64,000 nt of DNA from NCBI GenBank assembly GCA_963696105.1, contig CAVOIP010000005.1:496001-560000 (forward strand), given 5' to 3'. Under the pieces are notes generated by a model. That model searched no databases, was not told the DNA's origin, and saw nothing but the letters and a program-made list of their open reading frames with translations. A program made the translations under genes and the position numbers. Below are positions 34,328-42,963 of the stretch, piece by piece. Source of the stretch: CAVRTM01 sp963696105 (GTDB taxonomy: Bacteria; Actinomycetota; Actinomycetes; Actinomycetales; Dermatophilaceae). How positions within the stretch are numbered: position 1 is the stretch's first letter; each line of letters opens with the position of its first letter.

Positions 34328-36717
34328 CTAGAGCTTCTCCACCGGCGCGTAGCGCAGCAGCAGCCGCTTGACGCCCGTGTCGCCGCCGAAGTCGACGTGG
34401 GCCATCGCCTTGTCGCCGTCGCCCTCGACGCGCACCACGCTGCCGAGGCCGAAGGAGTCGTGCGAGACCCGGTCACCGGCGGCGAGCGCGATCACCGGCC
34501 GGTTGCCGGGCGAGCGCACGCCGGGGCGCCCGGCAAGGGTCGCCACGGCCGGGGTGGAGGACGGTCGCACACCGGTGGACTCGGTGCGCTGCCAGTCGAG
34601 CAGCTCGGCCGGGATCTCGTCGAGGAACCGCGAGGCCGGGTTGTACTGCGGCTGACCCCAGGCGGCGCGGACCACGGCGCGGGAGAGGTACAGCCGCTCG
34701 CGGGCGCGGGTGATCCCGACGTAGGCCAGCCGCCGCTCCTCCTCCAGCTCCTTGTTGTCGGCCAGGGCCCGCATGTGCGGGAACATGCCGTCCTCCATGC
34801 CGGTGAGGAAGACGACCGGGAACTCCAGGCCCTTGGCGGTGTGCAGCGTCATCAGGGTGACGACCCCGGCCTCCTCGGCCTCGCCGCCCTCGGGGATCTG
34901 GTCGGCGTCGGCCACCAGCGACACCCGCTCGAGGAAGTCCTCCAGCGACCCCTCCGGCTCGGCCTCGTCGAACTCGCGGGCGACGGCCACCAGCTCGGCG
35001 AGGTTCTCGACCCGGGTCTCGTCCTGCGGGTCCTGGCTCTTGCGCAGCTCGTCGAGGTAGCCGGTCTGCTCCAGGACGGCCTCGAGCAGCCCGGCGACAC
35101 CGGCGCCCCCCTCGTCGACGGTGCGCAGCGCCTCGAGCAAGGTGGTGAAGCCGGTGATGGCGGTGACCGACCGGGTGGCGATGCCGGGGGCCTCCTCGGC
35201 CCGGCCGAGCGCGGCGACGAACGGGATCCGCTCGCGCTCGGCCAGCTGCGCGACACAGGCCTCGGCCCGGTCGCCGATGCCGCGCTTGGGGACGTTGAGG
35301 ATGCGGCGCAGGTTGACCGTGTCGGCCGGGTTGGCGATGACGCGCAGGTAGGCCAGCGCGTCCTTGACCTCGCGGCGCTCGTAGAACCGGGTGCCGCCGA
35401 CGACCTTGTAGGGCAGGCCGACCCGGACGAACACCTCCTCGATCGCCCGGGACTGCGCGTTGGTGCGGTAGAAGACGGCGACGTCCTCGGGCCGTACGCC
35501 GTGCTCGTCGCCCAGGGAGTCGATCTGGCGCGCCACGAAGGCCGCCTCGTCGTGCTCGTTGTCGGCGACGTAGCCGACGATCCTGGCGCCGTCACCGGAG
35601 TCGGTCCACAGGTTCTTGGGCCGGCGTCCCTCGTTGCGCGAGATGACCGAGTTGGCCGCGCGCAGGATCGTCTGCGTCGAGCGGTAGTTCTGCTCCAGGA
35701 GGATCGTGCGGGCGTCGGGGTAGTCCTGCTCGAACTCCACGATGTTGCGGATCGTCGCGCCACGGAAGGCGTAGATCGACTGGTCGGCGTCGCCGACGAC
35801 GGCCAGCTCGGCCGGGGGGACCTCGTGGGCCGCGCCGCCGGAGTGGCCGACCAGCTCCTTGACCAGCACGTACTGCGCGTGGTTGGTGTCCTGGTACTCG
35901 TCCACCATCACGTGCCGGAACCGGCGGTGGTAGTACTCGGCGACCTCGGGGAAGGCCTGCAGGATGTTGACCGTCGTCATGATCAGGTCGTCGAAGTCCA
36001 GGGCGTTGGCCTGGCGCAGCCGGCCCTGGTAGAGCGGGTAGGCCTCGGCCACCATGCGGTCGTGGTGGCTGGCCTCGCCCAGCGTGGAGGCGTAGGACTC
36101 CTCGTCGATGAGCTCGTTCTTGAGGTTGGACACCTGCGCGGAGAACGACCGCGGCGGGTAGCGCTTGGGGTCCAGGTCCAGGTCGCGCACACCATCGACA
36201 TCAGCCGCTGGCTGTCGGCGGCGTCGTAGATGGAGAACGTGGACTTCAACCCGACGTGGGCGGCCTCCCGGCGCAGGATCCGCACGCAGGCGGAGTGGAA
36301 GGTCGACACCCACATGGCCTTCGCCCGGCCGCCGACCAGCGCGGCGACCCGCTCGCGCATCTCGGCCGCGGCCTTGTTGGTGAAGGTGATCGCGAGGATC
36401 TGGCCCGGGTGGGCGTCGCGCGCGGCGAGCAGGTAGGCGATGCGGTGCGCGAGCACCCGGGTCTTGCCGGAGCCGGCCCCGGCGACGATGAGCAGCGGCT
36501 CACCCTCGTGGGTCACCGCGGCGCGCTGCTGGGGGTTCAGCCCCTCGAGCAGCGCCTCGGGGTCGACAGGTCGCCCACCACCGGCGTGGCGGGGGGCGCC
36601 CTGGGGTGGCTCGCCGCCCGCCTCGGCCCAGGTCGGGACCCCTCGGGAGTCCACATCGCCACGCGCAGGCGTGGAGGTCAGGCCGGGCAGGGGAAGGTCA
36701 TCGAAAAGGGCGCTCAT
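34328..36717 (-). pseudogene. pcrA: ATP-dependent DNA helicase PcrA/UvrD, split by a one-base frameshift
   Basis: The reading frame from 36717 encodes the N-terminus of a UvrD-family 3'-5' helicase for repair and replication: Q-motif (LNPQQRAAV), Walker A AGAGSGKT at residues 79-86, and TFTNKAAAEMRERV. After SQRLMSMVC (residue 177, bases 36187-36189) homology jumps to the next frame with RDLDLDPKRYPP. It then continues to 34328 through VDEYQDTNHAQYVLV (motif II), GDADQSIYAFRGA, LEQNYRSTQTIL, TAKGLEFPVVFL and YVGITRARERLYLS. Adding one C near 36187 (TGC-CGC) restores a 796-aa protein, normal for PcrA. All motifs are intact, so a sequencing error is as likely as a real mutation. The site matches uvrD1 upstream of sucCD in Mycobacterium. 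Confidence 0.9.
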
Positions 36718-36778
36718 CTCGCCCTCAAGGGTACGTGCTGTGCCCGACAGTGCTTTCTGCCTTCCTGCCGCCCACCCC

Positions 36779-36784
36779 TACGCT
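36779..36784 (+). promoter_or_regulatory. Predicted -10 box of GNAT gene at 36791 (leaderless)
   Basis: TACGCT ends 6 nt before the ATG, with no ribosome site between them. Confidence 0.55.
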
Positions 36785-36790
36785 CGCTCC

Positions 36791-37285
36791 ATGAGCACCG
36801 ACCACATCCGTCCGGCCGAGCCCCGCGACATTCCCGCACTGCTCGGCCTCGTGCAGGAGCTGGCCGACTACGAGCGGGAGCCGGACGCCGTCGAGGCGAC
36901 GCCGGAGCTGTTCGGCGCCACCCTCTTCCCCGCCGACGGTGCGCCGACCGCGTGGGCGCACGTCGCCGAGGTCGACGGCCAGGTCGTCGGTATGGCGGTC
37001 TGGTACCTCACCTTCTCCACGTGGCTGGGTCGGCCGGGGGTCTGGCTGGAGGACCTGTACGTCCAGCCGGGGCACCGGGGCACCGGGCTGGGGCGCGGGC
37101 TGCTGACCACGCTGGCCCAGGTCTGCGTCGAGCGCGGCTACGGCCGGCTGGAGTGGTGGGTGCTGGACTGGAACGAGCCGTCGATCGGCTTCTACCACAG
37201 CCTGGGCGCCCGTGCGGAGGACGAGTGGACGACGTACCGGCTGGACGGCTCCTCGCTCGACAAGCTGGCCGGAGCGGCGGGCTGA
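36791..37285 (+). CDS. GNAT-family N-acetyltransferase (diamine/spermidine type)
   Basis: A 164-aa acetyltransferase. The order IRPAEPRDIPALLGLVQELADYE, then WLGRPGVWLEDLYVQPGHRGTGLG (acetyl-CoA motif RGTGLG) and EWWVLDWNEPSIGFYHSLGA resembles diamine/thialysine N-acetyltransferases (SAT family). The LEDLYV segment and W.LDWN..S..FY motif are characteristic of that branch. The substrate is likely an amine but unproven. It is the first of three closely spaced plus-strand genes and diverges from pcrA. Confidence 0.85.
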   Translation: MSTDHIRPAEPRDIPALLGLVQELADYEREPDAVEATPELFGATLFPADGAPTAWAHVAEVDGQVVGMAVWYLTFSTWLGRPGVWLEDLYVQPGHRGTGLGRGLLTTLAQVCVERGYGRLEWWVLDWNEPSIGFYHSLGARAEDEWTTYRLDGSSLDKLAGAAG

Positions 37286-37307
37286 GCGACGGGCTGAGCG
37301 GCGCCCC

Positions 37308-37313
37308 TAGGCT
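37308..37313 (+). promoter_or_regulatory. Predicted -10 box of PIG-L gene at 37320 (leaderless)
   Basis: TAGGCT ends 6 nt before the ATG. Confidence 0.5.
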
Positions 37314-37319
37314 GGGCGC

Positions 37320-38072
37320 ATGACCGAGCCGAGCCCGATGCCCCGCCCGCAGCCTCTCCCGGACAGCGAGGTCGAGCGCGCGCTGGTCGTCGTGGCGCAC
37401 CCCGACGACGCCGACTACGGCGCCGCGGGCACCCTCGCCGCCTGGACCGACGCGGGCATCGAGGTGACGCTGCTGCTGTGCACCCGCGGTGAGCAGGGCG
37501 GCTTCGATGACACCCCGCGCGACCAGATGCCGGCCATCCGCGAGGCCGAGCAGCGCGCCGCGAGCGCGGTCGTCGGCGTGCACGACGTCCGGTTCGTCGA
37601 CGGGCACAGCGACGGCTGGCTCGAGCCGGGCTGGGAGCTGCAGCGCGAGATCGTGCGGGTGCTGCGCGACGTGCGCCCGCAGCGGGTGCTGACCCAGTCG
37701 CCCGAGCGGTGGTACGACCGGCTGCAGGCCTCCCACCCCGACCACCTCGCCGCCGGCGAGGCCACCGTCCGGGCGGTCTACCCGGCCTCGGAGAACCGCT
37801 TCGCCTTCCCCGAGCTGCTCGAGGAGGGCCTGGAGCCGTGGCACGTCGGCGAGCTGTGGCTGATGGCCCACCCGCACATGGGCCACCCGGTCGACATCAC
37901 CGACACGTTCTCGCGCAAGGTCAAGGCGCTGCAGCAGCACACCTCCCAGACCGCGCACCTCGGCGACGGGCTGGAGACGATGCTGCACGCCTGGGCCGCC
38001 GGCAACGCCGCCACGGCGGGCCTGGCCGAAGGGCGCCTGGCCGAGACGTTCACGCTCAGCCGGCTGCGCTGA
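37320..38072 (+). CDS. PIG-L family deacetylase
   Basis: A 250-aa zinc-dependent LmbE/PIG-L deacetylase, the family that includes MshB and Mca of mycothiol metabolism. Metal-binding motif AHPDDADYG near residue 27 and SHPDHLAAGEA near residue 140 are both present, as is CTRGEQGG after the second strand. Substrates of the family are N-acetylglucosaminyl compounds; this one is not assignable to a named enzyme. A TAGGCT box lies 6 nt before the ATG. dedA follows after 22 nt. Confidence 0.88.
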   Translation: MTEPSPMPRPQPLPDSEVERALVVVAHPDDADYGAAGTLAAWTDAGIEVTLLLCTRGEQGGFDDTPRDQMPAIREAEQRAASAVVGVHDVRFVDGHSDGWLEPGWELQREIVRVLRDVRPQRVLTQSPERWYDRLQASHPDHLAAGEATVRAVYPASENRFAFPELLEEGLEPWHVGELWLMAHPHMGHPVDITDTFSRKVKALQQHTSQTAHLGDGLETMLHAWAAGNAATAGLAEGRLAETFTLSRLR

Positions 38073-38094
38073 ACCAGGCGAGGACGGCCGCGCC

Positions 38095-38751
38095 GTGAAC
38101 GTCGACGCGCTCCTGGTGGCGGTCCCCCCGCTGGTGGTCTACCTCGCCGTCGGCCTGGTCGTCGGGGTGGAGAGCATGGGCGTGCCGCTGCCGGGGGAGG
38201 TGGTGCTGGTCTCGGCGGCGCTGCTGTCGTCCCGGCAGGAGCTGGACGTCTCCCCCGCCGGGGTGGCCGCGGCCGCGGCCGTCGGCGCGATCCTCGGCGA
38301 TTCGGTCGGCTTCGCCGCCGGGCGCCGCTTCGGCGACCGGCTGTTCACCCTCCTGGGCCGTCGCTTCCCCCGACAGCTCAGCGCCGCCCACGTGGCATGG
38401 GCCGAGCACGTCTTCACGCGGTACGGCGTGCTGGCCGTCTTCTTCGGCCGGTTCATCGCGCTGCTGCGGATCTTCGCCGGGCCGCTGGCCGGTGCGCTGC
38501 GCATGCCCTACCGCCGGTTCGTGCTGGCCAACGTCCTCGGCGCCTTGGTGTGGGCCGGCGGCACCACGGCGGCGGTCTACGCGCTCGGCACCGTCGCGGA
38601 GCGCTGGCTCCAGCGCTCCGCCTGGGTGGCCCTGGTCCTGGCGGCGGCCGTGGCGCTCGTGGCCTCGCGCACCATGCACCACCGGATCGAGCAGGCGGTC
38701 GCCGACCACGCTGCGGCAACGGATCCGGACGTGCCGCCCGCCCGCAGCTGA
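38095..38751 (+). CDS. DedA-family membrane protein
   Basis: A 218-aa member of the DedA/VTT (SNARE-associated) family, now linked to lipid scrambling or recycling of undecaprenyl-phosphate and phosphatidylethanolamine. It has the family features ESMGVPLPGEVVLV near the first span, GDSVGFAAGRRFGDRL, and FFGRFIALLRIFAGPLAG, with a basic loop before the last spans. About five membrane segments are visible. It is probably cotranscribed with the upstream PIG-L gene. Confidence 0.88.
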   Translation: MNVDALLVAVPPLVVYLAVGLVVGVESMGVPLPGEVVLVSAALLSSRQELDVSPAGVAAAAAVGAILGDSVGFAAGRRFGDRLFTLLGRRFPRQLSAAHVAWAEHVFTRYGVLAVFFGRFIALLRIFAGPLAGALRMPYRRFVLANVLGALVWAGGTTAAVYALGTVAERWLQRSAWVALVLAAAVALVASRTMHHRIEQAVADHAAATDPDVPPARS

Positions 38752-38772
38752 CTGCTGGATCCATCGGCGGCC

Positions 38773-38785
38773 TGCACAGGTTTGG
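38773..38785 (+). repeat. 13-mer TGCACAGGTTTGG, copy downstream of MerR-B12 gene
   Basis: It differs at one base from TGCACAGATTTGG at 39829-39841. The two copies flank the MerR-B12 regulator gene in the same orientation. This one sits in the short convergent gap between dedA and the regulator. Confidence 0.45.
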
Positions 38786-38795
38786 CGACGGCCGT

Positions 38796-39758
38796 TCAGC
38801 GGGGTGCGACCTGCAGCACGGCCACCGCGCTGGCCAGGCTGCCCACGAGCCGAGCGCCCGGCGGGACGTCGTCCGGGGGCCATCCCGGGCCGCCGACCGC
38901 GAGCACCAGGCGGGGGCGCATCTGCGGCAGCCCAGCGAGGTCGACCGGGGCTCCCTCGGCCTGTTGCTTCCACACCAGCACCCCCGAGGCGCGCAGGCGC
39001 CGGGTCGCCGAGGCGAGCGCCGACGCGGGCACGCGCGGGCCGAGCAGGCGCACCGGCACCCGCCGCTCCGCAAGCGCGACCGCCGCCACGCGCAGGGGAA
39101 GGACGTGCTCGTCGTCGGGGGCGCAGGCCAGCAGGACACAGCGGCCGGGCACCGCCCGCAGCTGGCGCGCACGGTGGGCCCGCAGCGCGTCCGTGGTCGC
39201 CTCGCACAGCAGGTGCTCGACCTCGACCCCCTCGCCGGTGCGCTCCCAGCGCTCCCCCAGGGCCACCAGGACCGGACGCAGGACTTCGTCCCACGTGGCC
39301 ACCACTCCCCGCTCCACGAGCAGGTTGCCCAGGAGGTCCGTCACGGCGTCGGCATCCAGCCTGCTCACGGCGCGGGCCAGACCGCGCGCCTCGGCCGACG
39401 CCCCCGGCACAGCCAGCGAGCGGCCGCCGGCGCCGCCCGAGCGCCGCTGCGCGGCGGGACGGGGCCCCGCACCAGCGGCCGCCGTCTTGTCGACCCCCTC
39501 GCGCGCGGCCTCGCGGGCCGAGACGGGCACCTCCCCCGACGGGGTCGACAGCACCGTCGCGGCGGCCTGTGCCGGCATGGCTCCCTCGGCGACGAGCTGC
39601 TGCATCAGCACCAACCGCGCACAGTCGACCTCGGTGTAACGGCGGTGGCCGCCGGGGCTGCGCCCACCCGGGGCGAGCCCGTAGCGACGCTCCCAGCTGC
39701 GCACGGTCTCCGGCGCGACACCGAGGCGCGCGGCGACCGCACCGACCGTCAGCACCAT
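38796..39758 (-). CDS. MerR-family regulator with B12-binding domain (CarH/LitR-like)
   Basis: A 320-aa regulator with three parts. A MerR winged helix covers 1-70 (AVAARLGVAPETVRSWERRYGL, then GGHRRYTEVD). A linker and helical B12-capping domain (about 125-200) hold the Wx9EH motif, W171 to E181-H182, typical of CarH-type B12 photoreceptors. The Rossmann-like B12 domain (about 205-320) keeps D216xH218, the lower cobalt ligand, but has Pro221 where DxHxxG has glycine; a serine near 258 and GG at 289-290 fit the rest of the signature. It probably represses in the dark with adenosylcobalamin and releases DNA in light. No carotenoid or photolyase genes are nearby. Confidence 0.85.
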   Translation of the reverse strand: MVLTVGAVAARLGVAPETVRSWERRYGLAPGGRSPGGHRRYTEVDCARLVLMQQLVAEGAMPAQAAATVLSTPSGEVPVSAREAAREGVDKTAAAGAGPRPAAQRRSGGAGGRSLAVPGASAEARGLARAVSRLDADAVTDLLGNLLVERGVVATWDEVLRPVLVALGERWERTGEGVEVEHLLCEATTDALRAHRARQLRAVPGRCVLLACAPDDEHVLPLRVAAVALAERRVPVRLLGPRVPASALASATRRLRASGVLVWKQQAEGAPVDLAGLPQMRPRLVLAVGGPGWPPDDVPPGARLVGSLASAVAVLQVAPR

Positions 39759-39828
39759 GCCGACGCCCGTCCCGACTCCCTGCAGCCCTCCTGGTCCATG
39801 CGCCCATGATGCACCGCCAACCGTCACT

Positions 39829-39841
39829 TGCACAGATTTGG
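39829..39841 (+). promoter_or_regulatory. 13-mer TGCACAGATTTGG upstream of MerR-B12 gene: candidate operator
   Basis: This is an AT-rich island 71 nt upstream of the regulator's start codon, in its promoter region, and it is repeated with one mismatch at 38773-38785. CarH/LitR regulators bind short AT-rich repeats near their own promoters; a match to their known sequence is not exact. Confidence 0.4.
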
Positions 39842-39867
39842 GGGCCAGTTCCACCCCCGCGCCGCCG

Positions 39868-40452
39868 TCAGCCGGACGCCGCGGCAAGCCACTCGCGAGC
39901 CAGCACGGCGTAGTCCACCTCGCTGGTCAGCTCGCCCTTGAACCACTCGTTCTCGACGAGGTGGGCCTCCAGGCGCACGCCAAGGCGCTCCAGCAGCTGC
40001 CGCGACGGGGCGTTGCGCGCGTCGACGCGCGCCACCACCCGCCTCGCGCCCAGGCTCCCGAAGGCCAGGTCCAGCAGCGTCCGGACCGCCTCCGTGGCAT
40101 ACCCCCGGCCGCCGTGCGCCGGGGAGAAGATGTAGCCGACCTCGAGCGTCTCGTGCTCGAGCGAGCGCAGGGCCAGCATCACGTCACCGACCAGCAGCCC
40201 GTCCTCGGCGCGCGTCACGGCCAGCTCGACGAGGTCCCCCTCCCGTCGGAGCGCGGTGCTCGCGATCTTGCGTTCCAGCACCGTCGCCACCGCGGCGCGG
40301 TCGCGCGGCGCGTAGGGCACGTAGCGGACGGCGCGGGGGTCGGAGTGGAAGACCAGCAGCGGCTCGAGGTCGTCGGGCCCGAACGGGCGCAGCACGAGCC
40401 GCGGGGTGTGCACGGGCAGGTCAGGGGCGACGGGCAGCTCCACGGCCGTCAT
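39868..40452 (-). CDS. GNAT-family N-acetyltransferase (RimJ/RimL type)
   Basis: A 194-aa acetyltransferase of the RimJ/RimL-like branch. LHTPRLVLRPF-type start (here VHTPRLVLRPFGPDDLEPLL), then EVGYIFSPAHGGRGYATEAVRTLLDLAF with the GRGYA acetyl-CoA motif, and VVARVDARNAPSRQLLERLGV. Members acetylate N-termini of proteins or small molecules; the target is unknown. The ATG at 40452 gives a family-like start. Confidence 0.85.
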   Translation of the reverse strand: MTAVELPVAPDLPVHTPRLVLRPFGPDDLEPLLVFHSDPRAVRYVPYAPRDRAAVATVLERKIASTALRREGDLVELAVTRAEDGLLVGDVMLALRSLEHETLEVGYIFSPAHGGRGYATEAVRTLLDLAFGSLGARRVVARVDARNAPSRQLLERLGVRLEAHLVENEWFKGELTSEVDYAVLAREWLAAASG

Positions 40453-40519
40453 CCTGACACCCGGAGGCCTCGCGGACGACCGGGTTGTCCGGGGTCGCAT
40501 CCTCGCGACGGTAGGACCT

Positions 40520-40658
40520 GGCTCGGCGAACGGGGCCGGCCCTCCCCTGGTAGCCCTGTGCTCATGGCTCGGCGAACGGGGCCGGCCGACCCCACTTCGT
40601 GCTCAACGCTCGGCGAACACGCACCGATCCGGCCCACGAACGCCGAGCCGGGGGCACA
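40520..40658. repeat. Cluster of GGCTCGGCGAAC intergenic repeats
   Basis: The 245-nt gap between two minus-strand genes holds no gene but has four copies of one motif. GGCTCGGCGAACGGGGCCGGCC occurs exactly twice (40520-40541 and 40566-40587). A third copy follows at 40607-40618 and an inverted one at 40638-40649. Copies two to four carry a TGTGCTC-like flank, so copies three and four can fold into an imperfect hairpin. A related hairpin lies at 51177-51237. Confidence 0.7.
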
Positions 40659-40697
40659 GAGCAGCTGGGAAACCGCCGTCTGTGCCGGCTCGTTCGG

Positions 40698-41366
40698 TCA
40701 GAGGAGGCGGCGGCCGACGGCCCAGGCGGTCAGCTCGTGGCGGGAGGACAGCTGGAGCTTGCGCAGCACCGACGAGACGTGGGTCTCGACCGTCTTGATC
40801 GAGATGAACAGCTCCTTGGCCACCTCCTTGTACTGGTAGCCGCGGGCGATCAGCCGCATCACCTCGCGTTCGCGCGCGCTGAGCCGGTCGAGCTCCTCGT
40901 CCACCTCGGCCACCTCGCCCGCGGCGGCACCGAAGGCGTCCAGCACGAAACCCGCCAGCCGGGGGCTGAAGACGGCGTCGCCGTCGGCCACCCGCCGGAT
41001 CGCCGAGGTGAGGTCGGCGCCGCTGATCGTCTTGGTCACGTAGCCGCGTGCGCCGGCCCGGATGACCGCGATGACGTCCTCCGCGGCGTCGGACACCGAC
41101 AGGGCCAGGAAGCGCACCGGCGCACCGGCCGGCGTGGTGATGCCGCGCGAACCGCTGATCACGTCGCTGCCGCCGTTGCCGTTGCCGCCGGGCAGGTGCA
41201 CGTCCAGCAGCACCACGTCCGGGCGGGTCCTTGCGACCACGTCCACCGCGGTCTCGACGTCCGGCGCCTCGCCGACGACCTCCAGCGACGCGTCGAGCTC
41301 GGCCTTGACCCCCGACCGGAACATGCGGTGGTCGTCCACGAGGACGAGGCGGATCGGGTCGGTCAC
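40698..41366 (-). CDS. LuxR/NarL-family response regulator
   Basis: A 222-aa two-component regulator. The receiver domain has the acidic pair D11-D12, phospho-acceptor Asp55 in VVLLDVHLPGG, and a Gly/Asn-rich insertion right after it. The LuxR helix-turn-helix is LSAREREVMRLIARGYQYKEVAKELFISIKTVETHVSSVL. Its GTG overlaps the stop of the PspC-domain kinase gene by 4 nt, so the two form a cognate pair. The PspC cluster itself is a likely target (see 42890-42925). Confidence 0.92.
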   Translation of the reverse strand: MTDPIRLVLVDDHRMFRSGVKAELDASLEVVGEAPDVETAVDVVARTRPDVVLLDVHLPGGNGNGGSDVISGSRGITTPAGAPVRFLALSVSDAAEDVIAVIRAGARGYVTKTISGADLTSAIRRVADGDAVFSPRLAGFVLDAFGAAAGEVAEVDEELDRLSAREREVMRLIARGYQYKEVAKELFISIKTVETHVSSVLRKLQLSSRHELTAWAVGRRLL

Positions 41367-42838
41367 GGTTGGGCTCCCTGCGGGTCGGTGGGTGGGTGGA
41401 CGCTGCCGGCCGAGGACGCCGGTACGACGCGCCGCACCTCGGACGGCGCGACCTCGCCCGTCGGGTCCGGCGGGTCCGGGGCTCCTGGGGTCGCTGCGGC
41501 GTCGGGGACGTTCACGAGGTCCGCGGCGTCCGCGGCGTCCGCGGCGTCCGGAGCGTCCGGAGCCGTGACCGGTCCGGGCGGACCGGTCACCGGCAGCGTC
41601 AGGGCGACCTCGGTGCCGTCGTCCAGCCGGCGCACCCGGGCGGTGCCGCCGTGGCGCTGCATCCGGCCGATGATCGACCTGCGGACGCCGAGCCGGTCCG
41701 CCGGCACCGCGTCGACGTCGAAGCCGGCCCCGTGGTCGCGGACGTACGCCTCGACCACCTCCGAGCCCACCTCGACGTAGGCCGAGACCGGCGGCTCGGC
41801 GTGCCGCACGGCGTTGAGCAGCGCCTCCCGCAGCGCGCGCACCAGCGCGGTGCCGCCCTCGTCCAGCGGCCGGTCACCCGTGACGACGAGCTCGACGGGG
41901 ACGCCGTGGAGGTCCTCCACCTCGTGCGCCACCTCGGTGACGGCGGCGGCGAGGCTCTCCTGGGAGCCGCGCGGGCCGGCGTACAGCCATCCCCGCAGCT
42001 CACGCTCCTGGGCGCGGGCGAGGCGGGACACCTCGGCGGGGTCGTCGGCCTTGCGCTGGATCAGGGCGAGGGTCTGCAGGACGGAGTCGTGCAGGTGCGC
42101 GGCGATGTCGGCCCGCTCGGTCTCCCGGACACGTTCGGCCTGCTCGTCGCGGAAGGTGTGCCAGAGCCGGACGGCCCAGGGCGCCGCGATGAGCACCGCC
42201 CCCGCGAGGACCGCAACCGCTGCGACGCCCACGTCCCACAGGCCCGCCAGCCCGCGGCCCTGCGTGGCGAGGACCACGACCCCCACGGTGGCGAGGGCCA
42301 CACCGAGCCCGAGCCGCACCACGCCCTCGCGCCGGGAGGCCCCACCGCGCGCGAGCCACCGGTCGCGCTCGGCGTCGTCGAGCTGGGACCAGGCAAGGAC
42401 CGCCCCGACGGCGACGGCCAGCAGCGGGACGAGCACCCCGAGGCGCAGGTTGAGCCCGGAGTGCTGGGCGAACAGCCCTGCGCCGAGGACCACCAGGGCG
42501 GCGCCGACCGCGAGCTGGCGCAGGCTCTCTCGGGACACCCGGCGACCCCCGAGCACCGGCACCGTGGCGCCCCCGGCCGCGCTCGCCGCCGCACGCAGCT
42601 CCGGCACGGCCAGCGTCTGCGGCGTGAGGGCCCACAGGAACAGGTAGGCCGCGATGCCGGCGCCGCCCACGAAGGTGGCGCCGATGAAGGCCAGCCGCAC
42701 GTGCCACACCTGCTGCGAGAGGTGGTCGGCCAGACCGGCGCACACGCCGCCCACGACGCGTCCCTCCACGGGGCGTCGCAGCCGAGGCTGCTCGGGCACG
42801 TCCGCGGCGCGCGAGGGCGGGACGTAGGGCGTGTGCAC
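41363..42838 (-). CDS. PspC-domain sensor histidine kinase
   Basis: A membrane sensor kinase of about 491 aa. An N-terminal PspC domain (LRRPVEGRVVGGVCAGLADHL, then FIGATFVGGAGIAAYLFLWAL) is followed by several membrane spans. The HisKA_3 dimerisation motif ERADIAAHLHDSVLQTLALIQ carries the phosphorylated histidine. The ATPase domain follows with EALLNAVRHAEP (N box) and a degenerate G box. The C-terminus is an Asp/Ala/Pro-rich tail encoded partly by a 9-bp tandem repeat near 41518-41550. PspC-type kinases sense envelope stress. The start is placed at GTG 42838 (GAGG upstream); GTG 42886 is possible. Confidence 0.88.
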   Translation of the reverse strand: MHTPYVPPSRAADVPEQPRLRRPVEGRVVGGVCAGLADHLSQQVWHVRLAFIGATFVGGAGIAAYLFLWALTPQTLAVPELRAAASAAGGATVPVLGGRRVSRESLRQLAVGAALVVLGAGLFAQHSGLNLRLGVLVPLLAVAVGAVLAWSQLDDAERDRWLARGGASRREGVVRLGLGVALATVGVVVLATQGRGLAGLWDVGVAAVAVLAGAVLIAAPWAVRLWHTFRDEQAERVRETERADIAAHLHDSVLQTLALIQRKADDPAEVSRLARAQERELRGWLYAGPRGSQESLAAAVTEVAHEVEDLHGVPVELVVTGDRPLDEGGTALVRALREALLNAVRHAEPPVSAYVEVGSEVVEAYVRDHGAGFDVDAVPADRLGVRRSIIGRMQRHGGTARVRRLDDGTEVALTLPVTGPPGPVTAPDAPDAADAADAADLVNVPDAAATPGAPDPPDPTGEVAPSEVRRVVPASSAGSVHPPTDPQGAQP

Positions 42839-42889
42839 GTCCCCATCCTCGCCCACGAGGGTCGCCGGACCCAGCACCACAGGCACACC

Positions 42890-42925
42890 TCAGGGGAGTC
42901 TCAGGGTCGGCTCAGGGTCGACCCT
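42890..42925. promoter_or_regulatory. Three 11-bp phased TCAGGG repeats plus palindrome: candidate response-regulator site
   Basis: TCAGGG occurs at 42890, 42901 and 42912, exactly 11 bp apart, and the last copy runs into the palindrome AGGGTCGACCCT (42914-42925). The array lies in the divergent promoter region between the PspC kinase and the PspC-protein gene. Helical phasing is typical of response-regulator binding sites, so the neighbouring LuxR regulator is the obvious candidate. Confidence 0.55.
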
Positions 42926-42963
42926 CATGGCGGCGGCAGCGCGGGCGCACCACGATCAGGACC

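Noticed and set aside
34397..36229. 610-codon plus-strand frame opposite pcrA
   Set aside because: Complement of conserved helicase motifs; no coding signature of its own.
38056..39807. 583-codon minus-strand frame over dedA and the MerR-B12 gene
   Set aside because: It mixes antisense dedA with a shifted frame of the regulator and contains no recognisable domain.
40520..40658. Insertion-sequence remnant
   Set aside because: No transposase fragment, no terminal inverted repeats and no target duplication; copies are short and intergenic.
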